Below, one piece after another: positions 7,028 through 12,946 of a stretch of DNA of 32,067 nucleotides (positions are counted from its first letter, which is position 1; every line of letters starts with the position of its first letter). Below the pieces are notes generated by a model. The model saw only the letters and a list, made by a program, of their open reading frames with translations, was not told the DNA's origin and ran no database searches. This DNA is from Pseudomonadota bacterium (GTDB taxonomy: Bacteria > Pseudomonadota > Alphaproteobacteria > Rhizobiales > Hyphomicrobiaceae), in assembly GCA_023430315.1 (NCBI GenBank), contig JAEZAW010000145.1, positions 1 through 32,067 on the forward strand. The letters are read 5' to 3'. The position numbers and the translations under genes are program-made.

Positions 7028-7244
7028 TAACTGGGCGATAGCCGTATACTTTCTCGGAACGGAAAAAGAGCCTTCAGATGGGGCGATTACGGCTGCCCGC
7101 TTGCGGCCCAGGGCCGCACGAAGTCACTTGCTATTCAGTGAGAGCCAGAGACGGGCGAGGGCCTCGCTGTGAGGCGGTAAGGATGGTGTGATGCACGCGA
7201 GCGTGGCCCGGCCCCGCCGGTGGCGCCAACCTATGAGACACGCC

Positions 7245-7463
7245 ATGCCCAAGAAGCCAAACATGAGACGCGTTGATGCGGAATATCCACTGATCGATCC
7301 AGGTGGCTACGCGGATACGATGCGCAAGCGTCGTGAGGAGAATGAGCGCAACGCCGAGCTCACACGCGAGATCGCCTATTCGCGGAAGGCCGATGTGTTC
7401 GGCATGAAGGAGCTGCTGAAGCGGCTCGACGACTATCACCGCAGGCCCCGAAATAACAAATGA
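7245..7463 (+). CDS. Hypothetical charged protein, 72 aa
   Basis: From an ATG at 7245 the frame gives MPKKPNMRRVDAEYPLIDPG and continues GYADTMRKRREENERNAELT to ELLKRLDDYHRRPRNNK. It is rich in Arg, Glu and Asp, largely helical, and has no hydrophobic segment. The frame is open upstream to 7188, but the residues there look non-coding. The ribosome site is weak, so the start is uncertain. No family is recognised. Confidence 0.5.
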   Translation: MPKKPNMRRVDAEYPLIDPGGYADTMRKRREENERNAELTREIAYSRKADVFGMKELLKRLDDYHRRPRNNK

Positions 7464-7517
7464 TGGCAATGAGCGGCCGCACATCGAGTTCGCGCGCTCG
7501 TCACTCGCCGTGTCGGC

Positions 7518-7877
7518 TCACAGTAATCCTGGCTCCACCGGCTCGATCGGATTAAGCAAGTCAGCTCCTGGTTGCGCACATTGTTGACGCGCCTACTCAC
7601 CGGCCAGATCTTCATCAGCCCGCTCGGGAACGGCACCATGAGATCGGCAGGATCCGGCTCCTCGCTGAGCCAGCGTGCGTATCCTTCTCGTGCAAGACCA
7701 CCGGCATCCGGTCGTGGATGGTCGAAGCGAGCTCATTCGGCGTGCAGGTGACGATCGCGAACGTTTTTGGTTCTGTGCCTGGCCGCAGGGCGGGATCAGG
7801 GCGGCTCTCCCAATGCCAGCGAGACAGAACGGGCGTCCGTCGGCCATGGCGAGCGCGTAAGGCTGCTTGATGCCACA
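7518..7877 (-). pseudogene. SOS response-associated peptidase (SRAP, YedK/HMCES type), 5'-truncated and frameshifted
   Basis: Read over four frames, the minus strand gives GIKQPYALAMADGRPFCLAGI, then WESRPDPALRPGTEPKTFAI and VTCTPNELASTIHDRMPVVLHEKD, then WLSEEPDPADLMVPFPSGLM and KIWPVSRRVNNVRNQE, then DLLNPIEPVEPGLL to a stop at 7518-7520. This is the C-terminal half of the SRAP domain, whose members crosslink to abasic sites in single-stranded DNA. The IHDRMP His is present, but the catalytic N-terminal Cys and about half the protein are gone. Three single-base losses are needed to restore the frame; two of them (ATT-TGG and GAT-TAC) must be missing T residues. The gene cannot be active. 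Confidence 0.8.
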
Positions 7878-7881
7878 TCGA

Positions 7882-8013
7882 CTAGCGCATGAAACCGCCC
7901 CGGTCGGTGGCGAGGTAGTCAGAGATGATCTTCCGGCAGACATCGAGCGGGATCCGGTTCGACTTCGCGTAATTTTCGACGCCCTGCCATCCTTCGAGTT
8001 CGAATATGAGCAT
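7882..8013 (-). CDS. Hypothetical small protein, 43 aa
   Basis: From an ATG at 8013 the frame reads MLIFELEGWQGVENYAKSNR followed by IPLDVCRKIISDYLATDRGG and FMR. GAGGGGAC lies 4-11 nt upstream. No domain is recognised; the helix pattern in the second half resembles a small DNA-binding helix pair, but that is speculation. The gene ends 5 nt before the truncated SRAP remnant. The first 23 nt after the ATG resemble sequence at 3022-3045. Confidence 0.5.
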   Translation of the reverse strand: MLIFELEGWQGVENYAKSNRIPLDVCRKIISDYLATDRGGFMR

Positions 8014-8122
8014 TTCGTCCCCTCGATTGCGGCGTCTCCAAAGAACGACGATCTGGGCGAGGTTTCCGACAGAGGCACTGAAAGGATGAGTGATCGCGGC
8101 GAGCTGCGAGGCCATCGCAAGT

Positions 8123-8230
8123 GGAACCAAGGCAAGCCATGAAGGCTTTGACTGACACCTGCAATCCTTCCCGGAGGCGCCGCAGCATAGTCACCCGCCT
8201 TCGAGGTCCAGTCAGCAGAGGAGCCAGGCT
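8123..8230 (+). promoter_or_regulatory. Leader of copy B, with degenerate stress-type promoter
   Basis: GGAAC at 8123-8127 is followed after 16 nt by GGCT instead of nGTT. The leader up to the GTG at 8231 matches the leader of copy A closely, for example GTCACCCGCCTTCGAG at about 8192-8207 and CCTGCAA further up. The -35 element is therefore conserved, but the -10 element seems lost. Confidence 0.5.
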
Positions 8231-8409
8231 GTGGCAGCCAAACGCCAGTTGATCGAGCCTAAGGGCGACAAGCGCTATGTCCGGCGCGATCCCAAGGGGC
8301 AGTTCAAGGAGAGCGACGACGTCGGCCGGTCGCTTGCCGCCGATGGTCGCAAGAAAGCCAAAACGCCGCGAAGCCCGGTCAGGGCGATAAGGGCGATCGC
8401 AAGGGATAG
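8231..8409 (+). pseudogene. Small basic protein gene, copy B, frameshifted
   Basis: A GTG start at 8231 (AGAGGAG about 10 nt upstream) gives VAAKRQLIEPKGDKRYVRRD, closely matching the 59-aa protein at 1090-1269. After KKAK the frame slips: the next frame reads AAKPGQGDKGDRKG and stops at 8407-8409, matching the tail of copy A. Restoring one base near 8366 gives exactly 59 codons, as in copy A. As sequenced, translation runs on to 8434 with an unrelated tail that overlaps the next gene. The lesion could be genuine or a sequencing error. Confidence 0.75.
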
Positions 8410-8430
8410 TTGCCAAAGGGGATGCTGGGC

Positions 8431-8724
8431 ATGAAGGACGCCTCCCGCACGGTTCTATCGGCTGGCGAAGAAGACGCAACGACCGCGTTCCTTTTGGTCA
8501 GCCGCGGGGATCCATCGATCTATGCCGTCAGCCGCGATCCGCAAGGGGCGAACCTGCCCAGCGATGGCGCGGCTCTAACTTGGGAACGTAAGGGAGAGTT
8601 TGCCCTCGGCGTCCGCGAAGCCATGCCTGTCCATATTGCACCGGAGCCGGTTCTGCGCGGCTTGGAGGCGCAAGGCTATTTCATCTGGCGCGAAGGCTCC
8701 AATCCCCGCGGCACATCACAATAG
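8431..8724 (+). CDS. Conserved small protein upstream of the ligase, copy B, 97 aa
   Basis: From an ATG at 8431 the protein reads MKDASRTVLSAGEEDATTAF and ends VREAMPVHIAPEPVLRGLEA followed by QGYFIWREGSNPRGTSQ. It aligns end to end with the interrupted frame at 1676-1945, sharing ILSAGE/VLSAGE near the start, GANLP in the middle and the whole C-terminus. No named domain is recognised. The start is supported by an AAAGGGG box 9 nt upstream. The stop codon is immediately followed by the ligase ATG, so the two are co-translated and the protein may assist or regulate the ligase. Confidence 0.75.
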   Translation: MKDASRTVLSAGEEDATTAFLLVSRGDPSIYAVSRDPQGANLPSDGAALTWERKGEFALGVREAMPVHIAPEPVLRGLEAQGYFIWREGSNPRGTSQ

Positions 8725-9693
8725 ATGCCGAAAGCGGCAGCGAAGCGCACGTCCACGCACCGCTCGCCAGCGCGATTCCATGCGCGGATGCTCGCCGGAG
8801 CCAAGCCCTCTGCCTTCCCCGGCTTCATCAAGCCTCAGCTCGCGACGCTTAAGGATGAGGTGCCGCCGGGGACTGGTTGGCTTCACGAGATCAAGTTTGA
8901 CGGCTATCGCGTACAAGCACACCTCATTGAGGGCCGGCCAGCGCTGATCACCAGGAACGGGCACAACTGGACTGGTCGGATGTCGAGCCTCGCCACCGCG
9001 CTCGAGGAGCTGCCGGCCAATCATCTCGTTCTTGACGGAGAGGTCATCGTCCCCGATGGGAAGGGTGCAAGCGACTTCGACGCGCTCGAGGTTGCCATGG
9101 GTCCGCGCGGCCGATCGGCCGACATGCTCTACTATGTCTTCGACATGCTTCATCTCGATGGCTTCGACCTTCGTGCTGCCCCGCTGATTGATCGCAAGCG
9201 CGTACTCAAGGAACTGCTTAGAGGTGTTGGTCCGCCGATCTTCTTTTCCGATCACATGGAAGAGAACGGGCGGAAGATGTTCGAGCACGCTGCAGCGATG
9301 GGCCTAGAGGGCATCATTTCGAAGCGCGGCGATGCGCCGTACCGATCCGGCCGCGGCGAGAGCTGGATAAAGGTGAAGTGCGTAAAGCGAGAGACCTTCA
9401 CCATCATTGGCTATACGTCTGAAGGCCGTCGCCTCGTCGCGGCTCTACATCTCGCGCGCAAGGAAGGTCGTGAGCTCGTCTATGTCGGCAAGGGCGGTAC
9501 GGGCTGGAGCATGGAGCAGAGTGCGAAGCTGCGACGGCAGCTGGATGAGATCGCAATCGATCGGTCTGTGATTGAAGTACCAGGTCGGCCCAAGGCGATT
9601 TGGGTGCAGCCACGCCTCAAGGCGGATGTCGAATATCGGACCATCACAACGGCAGGTATGCTGCGGCACGCAGTTTGGAGAGGACCGAAATAA
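8725..9693 (+). CDS. ATP-dependent DNA ligase, LigD ligase-domain type, stand-alone
   Basis: This 322-aa protein joins DNA nicks or ends using ATP. The adenylation motif is HEIKFDGYR at about residues 53-61, with Lys as the nucleophile. Further nucleotidyltransferase motifs are LVLDGEVIV, YYVFDMLHLDG, EGIISKR and WIKVKC. After them comes an OB-fold domain: FTIIGYTSEG, LVYVGKGGTGW and WVQPRLKADVEYR. It begins with a short basic tail and enters the family-typical FPGFIKPQLATL. It ends right after the OB fold, LRHAVWRGPK, where multidomain LigD proteins would continue into linker and polymerase. It is therefore a LigC-like ligase or a LigD shortened by loss of its polymerase. No ku gene is in the window. 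It directly follows the 97-aa gene. Confidence 0.9.
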   Translation: MPKAAAKRTSTHRSPARFHARMLAGAKPSAFPGFIKPQLATLKDEVPPGTGWLHEIKFDGYRVQAHLIEGRPALITRNGHNWTGRMSSLATALEELPANHLVLDGEVIVPDGKGASDFDALEVAMGPRGRSADMLYYVFDMLHLDGFDLRAAPLIDRKRVLKELLRGVGPPIFFSDHMEENGRKMFEHAAAMGLEGIISKRGDAPYRSGRGESWIKVKCVKRETFTIIGYTSEGRRLVAALHLARKEGRELVYVGKGGTGWSMEQSAKLRRQLDEIAIDRSVIEVPGRPKAIWVQPRLKADVEYRTITTAGMLRHAVWRGPK

Positions 9694-9704
9694 GAAGGGT
9701 GGTG

Positions 9705-9896
9705 TCAACCTTCATCGCGACCCACGGTGATTCTGAGATTGCGAACCCCACCCTCCTGACCACGCGTGACTGGCAGTTCTTCAATTTGTTCGCCCAGGGC
9801 CTCCAAAGCTTTCCGCATCGGAAACGGGAGATCGTCGGGCGCGATAAATGTTTGCCTTAGCTTCTTGCCGATAACGCGGATGTGGGTTTTGTCCAT
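9705..9896 (-). CDS. Hypothetical 63-aa protein, weakly NepR-like
   Basis: From an ATG at 9896 the frame gives MDKTHIRVIGKKLRQTFIAP and continues DDLPFPMRKALEALGEQIEE. The IGKKLRQ-F....LP..M..AL..L pattern faintly recalls the core of NepR, the anti-sigma factor of the alphaproteobacterial general stress response, but the usual tyrosine and PDRF residues are absent. I therefore treat this as hypothetical. The frame is open far upstream (to 10133), but those residues look non-coding. Only a weak ribosome site is present. A GGAAC-N16-GGTT motif ends 8 nt before the ATG, which would make the mRNA nearly leaderless. Confidence 0.45.
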   Translation of the reverse strand: MDKTHIRVIGKKLRQTFIAPDDLPFPMRKALEALGEQIEELPVTRGQEGGVRNLRITVGRDEG

Positions 9897-9904
9897 GTCG
9901 GCAT

Positions 9905-9929
9905 AACCACCGACCAACAGTGCGGTTCC
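9905..9929 (-). promoter_or_regulatory. Possible sigma-EcfG-type promoter for the 63-aa gene
   Basis: On the minus strand: GGAAC (9929-9925), 16-nt spacer, GGTT (9908-9905). One base differs from CGTT. The start codon at 9896 is so near that the transcript would have almost no leader. Confidence 0.4.
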
Positions 9930-10010
9930 GTACCCTTTGGTGGCGACGCGCGGCGGACGTTCTACCCGAGTTCGAGACGCTGAAGGCGACGGCGGTTGCA
10001 CAGCCAGCTC

Positions 10011-10036
10011 GGAACCTTGCTCTCCTCCGCCTCGTT
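10011..10036 (+). promoter_or_regulatory. Possible sigma-EcfG-type promoter before a decayed ORF
   Basis: GGAAC (10011-10015), 17-nt spacer, CGTT (10033-10036). Spacers of 16 or 17 nt are both accepted for this sigma factor. A GGGAGG ribosome site follows at 10046-10051. Confidence 0.45.
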
Positions 10037-10056
10037 CTGGCGGAAGGGAGGCAGAC

Positions 10057-10260
10057 GTATCGAAGGAAGAACTGGTCGCGGAGATCCGCGCGGCGGCGGC
10101 AAGCCTGATAACGGCGGCGGCAGCGGCGGACAATCAGGACTTCGCGGCGGCGGAGATTGGCATCTAGGATGCGCTTTCCGCGCGCAAAGCCTGCTCACGC
10201 GCATCCGGCAGGCACAGACCGAAGCCAGGCTTACTCTCCCCGCGAGCCCGGCAACGGCCA
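10057..10260 (+). pseudogene. Decayed small gene, start codon lost
   Basis: A GGGAGG box at 10046-10051 is followed 5 nt later by GTA TCG AAG GAA, then an open frame SKEELVAEIRAAAASLITAA ending at TAG (10165-10167). If GTA were GTG this would be a normal start. After the TAG the frame gives DALSA, and one frame over QSLLTRIRQAQTEARLTLPA, so a nonsense codon and a frameshift seem to have followed. The amino-acid pattern is helical and Ala-rich. No family is recognised, the end is uncertain, and this reading is an inference from promoter, ribosome site and frame. From 10261 to 10876 I see only hairpins and no gene. Confidence 0.35.
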
Positions 10261-10348
10261 TGAGAAGGTTTGCCCCGATAGCCGACTACATTCCGCAAGC
10301 GCAGGATGTTCAGTGCGATCATGTCCACTTCTTGCTTGCCGATGCGGG

Positions 10349-10388
10349 TTCCCCGGTGCTGTCGCCATTGCGCCGGGGAATTCTTTTT
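10349..10388 (+). terminator. Terminator-like hairpin
   Basis: TTCCCCGG (10349-10356) pairs with CCGGGGAA (10373-10380) and is followed by TTCTTTTT. No clear gene ends just before it on this strand; the decayed small gene and ligase lie upstream. Confidence 0.45.
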
Positions 10389-10507
10389 GGCCTCTGCAAC
10401 CTTCTGCTCATCTCGCCGTTAAGCCGATTGAACGCGGCGCCGCACCCCCCGTCGTCGTGGTCATCTCCTGTGCTCAGGTCGCTTCCCTCGGCGACCATAA
10501 CTGCCTG

Positions 10508-10540
10508 AACCCGGCTTCGCCTCCCCCGGCGAGCCGGGTT
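10508..10540 (+). terminator. GC-rich hairpin, terminator-like
   Basis: AACCCGGCTTCGCC pairs with GGCGAGCCGGGTT with one bulged base and a short loop. It is followed by TCTCGTTTCC, a poor T-tract, so it may equally be a structural or repeated palindromic element. Confidence 0.35.
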
Positions 10541-10704
10541 TCTCGTTTCCTGAATGTCTGGAACCGACCAAAAGACTTATCGACGAAAGCTAGGGCGGCT
10601 TCTAACCTGCAAGGGTCTTCGACGGGCCACACCTTGCTGTCGAATGGACTGTTGCTCCCATTGGACGCGCCCTCCCTTTTCCCCCAAGGGGAGCGTCCCG
10701 GAGC

Positions 10705-10738
10705 CCGGCGGGCGCATAACACTCCGCCGGTTTTTTTT
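10705..10738 (+). terminator. Strong intrinsic terminator
   Basis: CCGGCGG (10705-10711) and CCGCCGG (10724-10730) form a 7-bp GC stem followed by eight T (10731-10738). It points along the plus strand, yet there is no gene within several hundred bases upstream, so it may end a small RNA. Confidence 0.65.
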
Positions 10739-10876
10739 GTGCGGATTCTTTCCAAAAATACTCAAGAAATCCTCGGGCAGCAGCACTCCATTCCGCGAGT
10801 GCCAGAGCAATTTCGAATGATTTGATTCGGGCTGATTTATATGCCTGTCTGCTGTCAGACGGTGGCAGGAGGGAAC

Positions 10877-11155
10877 ATGCAAGCTCGGCGTATCATCGAG
10901 GGGGCGAGTTTCGGCCCGGAGGTTCTGCAGGTTCTGCGAAAGGCGTTCGATGAGGCGTGGTCGGCGGTGGCCGACAAGTTCAACCCGGACGAGCATGAGG
11001 CGGCGCGGAAATTATTGGCGCACGCGATGATGAGCATGACGCGGGATGACACCAGCGACGTGGCGATGCTGAAGCACGCGGGCATCCGGGCGATTCGTTC
11101 GGCTTACCCATCGCGCTTCGACCCTGACTCTGGACAGAACGGCACGGACGGGTGA
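10877..11155 (+). CDS. Conserved hypothetical protein, 92 aa
   Basis: The protein begins MQARRIIEGASFGPEVLQVL and contains KAFDEAWSAVADKF and EHEAARKLLAHAMMSMTRDD, then MLKHAGIRAIRSAYPSRF. It is all-helical and soluble. I recognise the pattern (MQARRIIEGASFGP to KAFDEAW) from uncharacterised proteins frequent in Bradyrhizobium and relatives; no function is known. GGCAGGAGGG stands just before the start at 10877, which rules out the earlier ATG at 10841. No GGAAC motif is seen at the right distance. The stretch 11156-11447 behind it holds no gene I can support. Confidence 0.8.
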   Translation: MQARRIIEGASFGPEVLQVLRKAFDEAWSAVADKFNPDEHEAARKLLAHAMMSMTRDDTSDVAMLKHAGIRAIRSAYPSRFDPDSGQNGTDG

Positions 11156-11447
11156 GGATTCCGGCACCAAGAAAGTGTCGTGATTGGGTCGCCGCTACGA
11201 GAACACCTTCCCGATACCACCAAGTGTCAATCACCCGGCCGCTTGATAGAAGCGCCAATTGGAGAAAGCCGTTCCCGCAGCGATGTGGAAGTGCCCCCGG
11301 ACGGACGCGCTTTCCCCCATCCACAGCGCGCCCGCCCTCCGCGCCAATACCAGCGGGGTACTGCGGGCGGCGGCGCGGGAAGCGTTGGTTAACGCAGACG
11401 GCCTGAAGGGCGCCCTAACAAATGATGGTCTGGGCGGCGGCATTCTT

Positions 11448-11666
11448 TCACATTGATTTGTTGGCCATTTGGACGATGGCGAGCGCCAGCGAGCGCACCT
11501 CGGCCTTGCTGAGAGCTGGGAACTTGGCGCCCCGTTTGCCGGGATGCGCGAGGTCCAAGAATTGGATGGTCAGCAGCTTCATACCGTAGCCATCGCGCAC
11601 GAGGATGCGGTTGTGGTGCTCCTCGTAGAACCAAGGTGGCGGATAGGTGTCGCGAAACCTCACCAT
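11448..11666 (-). CDS. Hypothetical protein, 72 aa
   Basis: The frame gives MVRFRDTYPPPWFYEEHHNR, then ILVRDGYGMKLLTIQFLDLA and ALSKAEVRSLALAIVQMANKS. An N-terminal beta-like part with many aromatic residues is followed by a C-terminal helix. No family is recognised. A GGGAGGG box 10 nt upstream supports the ATG at 11666, although a GTG one codon later is possible. It is transcribed divergently from the 121-aa gene, and both share one palindromic stress-type promoter (11713-11739), which suggests they act in the same response. Confidence 0.65.
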   Translation of the reverse strand: MVRFRDTYPPPWFYEEHHNRILVRDGYGMKLLTIQFLDLAHPGKRGAKFPALSKAEVRSLALAIVQMANKSM

Positions 11667-11712
11667 CCTCCAAACGCCCTCCCTTGACTCTCAACAGGCC
11701 TGAAACAAAGTG

Positions 11713-11739
11713 GGAACAATAGTGCCCGTCAAGAGTTCC
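11713..11739. promoter_or_regulatory. Overlapping bidirectional sigma-EcfG-type promoter
   Basis: The site reads GGAAC-N17-GTTCC. On the plus strand GGAAC (11713-11717) plus 16 nt leads to AGTT (11734-11737), serving the gene starting at 11766. On the minus strand GGAAC (11739-11735) plus 16 nt leads to TGTT (11718-11715), serving the gene starting at 11666. Each -35 box contains the other strand's -10 box, so the two promoters occupy the same 27 bases. Confidence 0.6.
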
Positions 11740-11765
11740 GGGGCAACAGTCAGTGGAGTTCAGAC

Positions 11766-12131
11766 ATGAAAGTCATCCAAGGATCCGGGCTCGCCCAGTT
11801 TAGCCGCCACATTGAGCTCTACCGGCCGATCGCCAAGTGGTGTAACGCGCACAATACAGCTCGACCAGACGATGACGTGACGGCTTGGTTCTACCAAGCG
11901 TTCGACAAGGTCGTTCGCCATCCAGACTTCAATGTGGACGACCTTCGCCAAGTGCTCACAGCCAACTGGTTCGACTTTGCCGAAGGGCCGGGCGCCATGG
12001 AGCAGATTGAGGACATCTGCGCGAGTGCCTTCAATGTGCGCCGGTACATTGAGGCGATCGGTCAGGTGGAAGAAAGCGCGCCCGCCGCAAAGAGCAGGCT
12101 GACGGTCGTGAGCGACCAAGCCATCCACTAG
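11766..12131 (+). CDS. Hypothetical protein, 121 aa
   Basis: The protein starts MKVIQGSGLAQFSRHIELYR and includes KWCNAHNTARPDDDVTAWFY, QAFDKVVRHPDFNVDDLRQV and FAEGPGAMEQIEDICASAFN. It is soluble and predominantly helical, with no known domain. GTGGAG lies about 8 nt before the ATG. The predicted stress-type promoter ends 29 nt upstream of the start. The next gene begins 6 nt after its stop, so the two probably form a unit. Confidence 0.65.
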   Translation: MKVIQGSGLAQFSRHIELYRPIAKWCNAHNTARPDDDVTAWFYQAFDKVVRHPDFNVDDLRQVLTANWFDFAEGPGAMEQIEDICASAFNVRRYIEAIGQVEESAPAAKSRLTVVSDQAIH

Positions 12132-12137
12132 GTCCTC

Positions 12138-12434
12138 GTGCGAGATCCCGACGATCCAGCGGGACGGCGCACGCGGGACTTCTGGCATCAATTCCCGAAG
12201 GACGATGGCTGGAAGAAGGTTACGCTTGCTCATCAGGAGCGGGAGCGCTTCCAGCTGCAGCCATGCTGTCGGAGCTGCTGGCATCGTGGTCCACCGATGA
12301 CACCCGCCGAGGTAGCGGCATGGGCCAACGTGTCGATGGAGACTCCGATCATCGCGTTGGCCACGCGGCTCGTCTGCTCGAAATGCGGTCTGCCTGCAGG
12401 TTACTTCCACGGGCACAATCCGGCTGTGTTGTGA
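12138..12434 (+). CDS. Putative zinc-ribbon protein, 98 aa
   Basis: It uses a GTG start at 12138, six nt after the previous stop. The protein has two Cys pairs, CCRSCWH at about residues 43-49 and CSKCG at about residues 79-83. Between them lies MTPAEVAAWANVSMETPIIA followed by LATRLV. The paired CxxC spacing is what a zinc ribbon or small treble-clef needs, so binding of one zinc ion is likely, perhaps for nucleic-acid contact. I recall similar uncharacterised proteins from Hyphomicrobiales. A first Met inside the frame at MTPAEV could be a secondary start but would drop the first Cys pair. It is probably co-transcribed with the 121-aa gene from the bidirectional promoter. Confidence 0.65.
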   Translation: MRDPDDPAGRRTRDFWHQFPKDDGWKKVTLAHQERERFQLQPCCRSCWHRGPPMTPAEVAAWANVSMETPIIALATRLVCSKCGLPAGYFHGHNPAVL

Positions 12435-12503
12435 TGACGAGCAGACTGAGTTCTGAAAGGGTGGACTTGGCACCTGCCGAGAGGGGCAAGATAGCTCGGT
12501 GCA

Positions 12504-12917
12504 CTACGCTTTAATCGCGCGTTCTGCCCGTTCCCTTGCGATACGCGCAAACTCCGCTTGCATCTGCCTAATCTCCTCATCCGTACAATGCTCAAGGTCG
12601 ATAAGTCGATCTCGAGCATCTTTGGAGCTCCGGATCAGCTCGTCGAGCTTGAGCTGGACGGCCCGACCTTCCCGGTTTTGCGTATGCTGGATGAGGAAGA
12701 CCGCGAGAAACGTCAGCACCGTGGTGGCGGTGTTAATCACGAGCTGCCACGTATCGGAATAGTTGAAGAAGGGTCCCGAAGCAGCCCACGCGATCGTCAG
12801 CAACGTTGCAACGACGAAAGCGCTTGCCGAACCCAAGAGATCCGCCGACCAGCTAGCGAACCGCGAAAATGCATCAGTCAGCGAATCTTTTGCCGATCGT
12901 GGTTCTCGATGTTCCAT
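12504..12917 (-). CDS. Low-affinity iron permease family protein
   Basis: This 137-aa inner-membrane protein has two membrane helices, about residues 26-46 (SADLLGSASAFVVATLLTIA and onward) and 55-78 (DTWQLVINTATTVLTFLAVF). The family signature follows: LIQHTQNREGRAVQLKLDELI. The C-terminal 45 residues are cytoplasmic and helical, with a likely coiled coil (EEIRQMQAEFARIARERAER). It belongs to Pfam Iron_permease (PF04120). That name comes from a fungal transporter; in bacteria transport has not been convincingly shown and a signalling or channel-like role is possible. GGAGG lies 5 nt before the start at 12917. A weaker stress-type motif (GGAAC-N16-CATT) lies 30 nt upstream. Confidence 0.9.
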   Translation of the reverse strand: MEHREPRSAKDSLTDAFSRFASWSADLLGSASAFVVATLLTIAWAASGPFFNYSDTWQLVINTATTVLTFLAVFLIQHTQNREGRAVQLKLDELIRSSKDARDRLIDLEHCTDEEIRQMQAEFARIARERAERAIKA

Positions 12918-12946
12918 GGGGTCCTCCTATCTGAAAGCCCCGACTG

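Noticed and set aside
10474..10755. 93-codon minus-strand frame
   Set aside because: It crosses the strong terminator and the GC-rich hairpin, whose palindromes account for its Gly/Arg repeats; no ribosome site.
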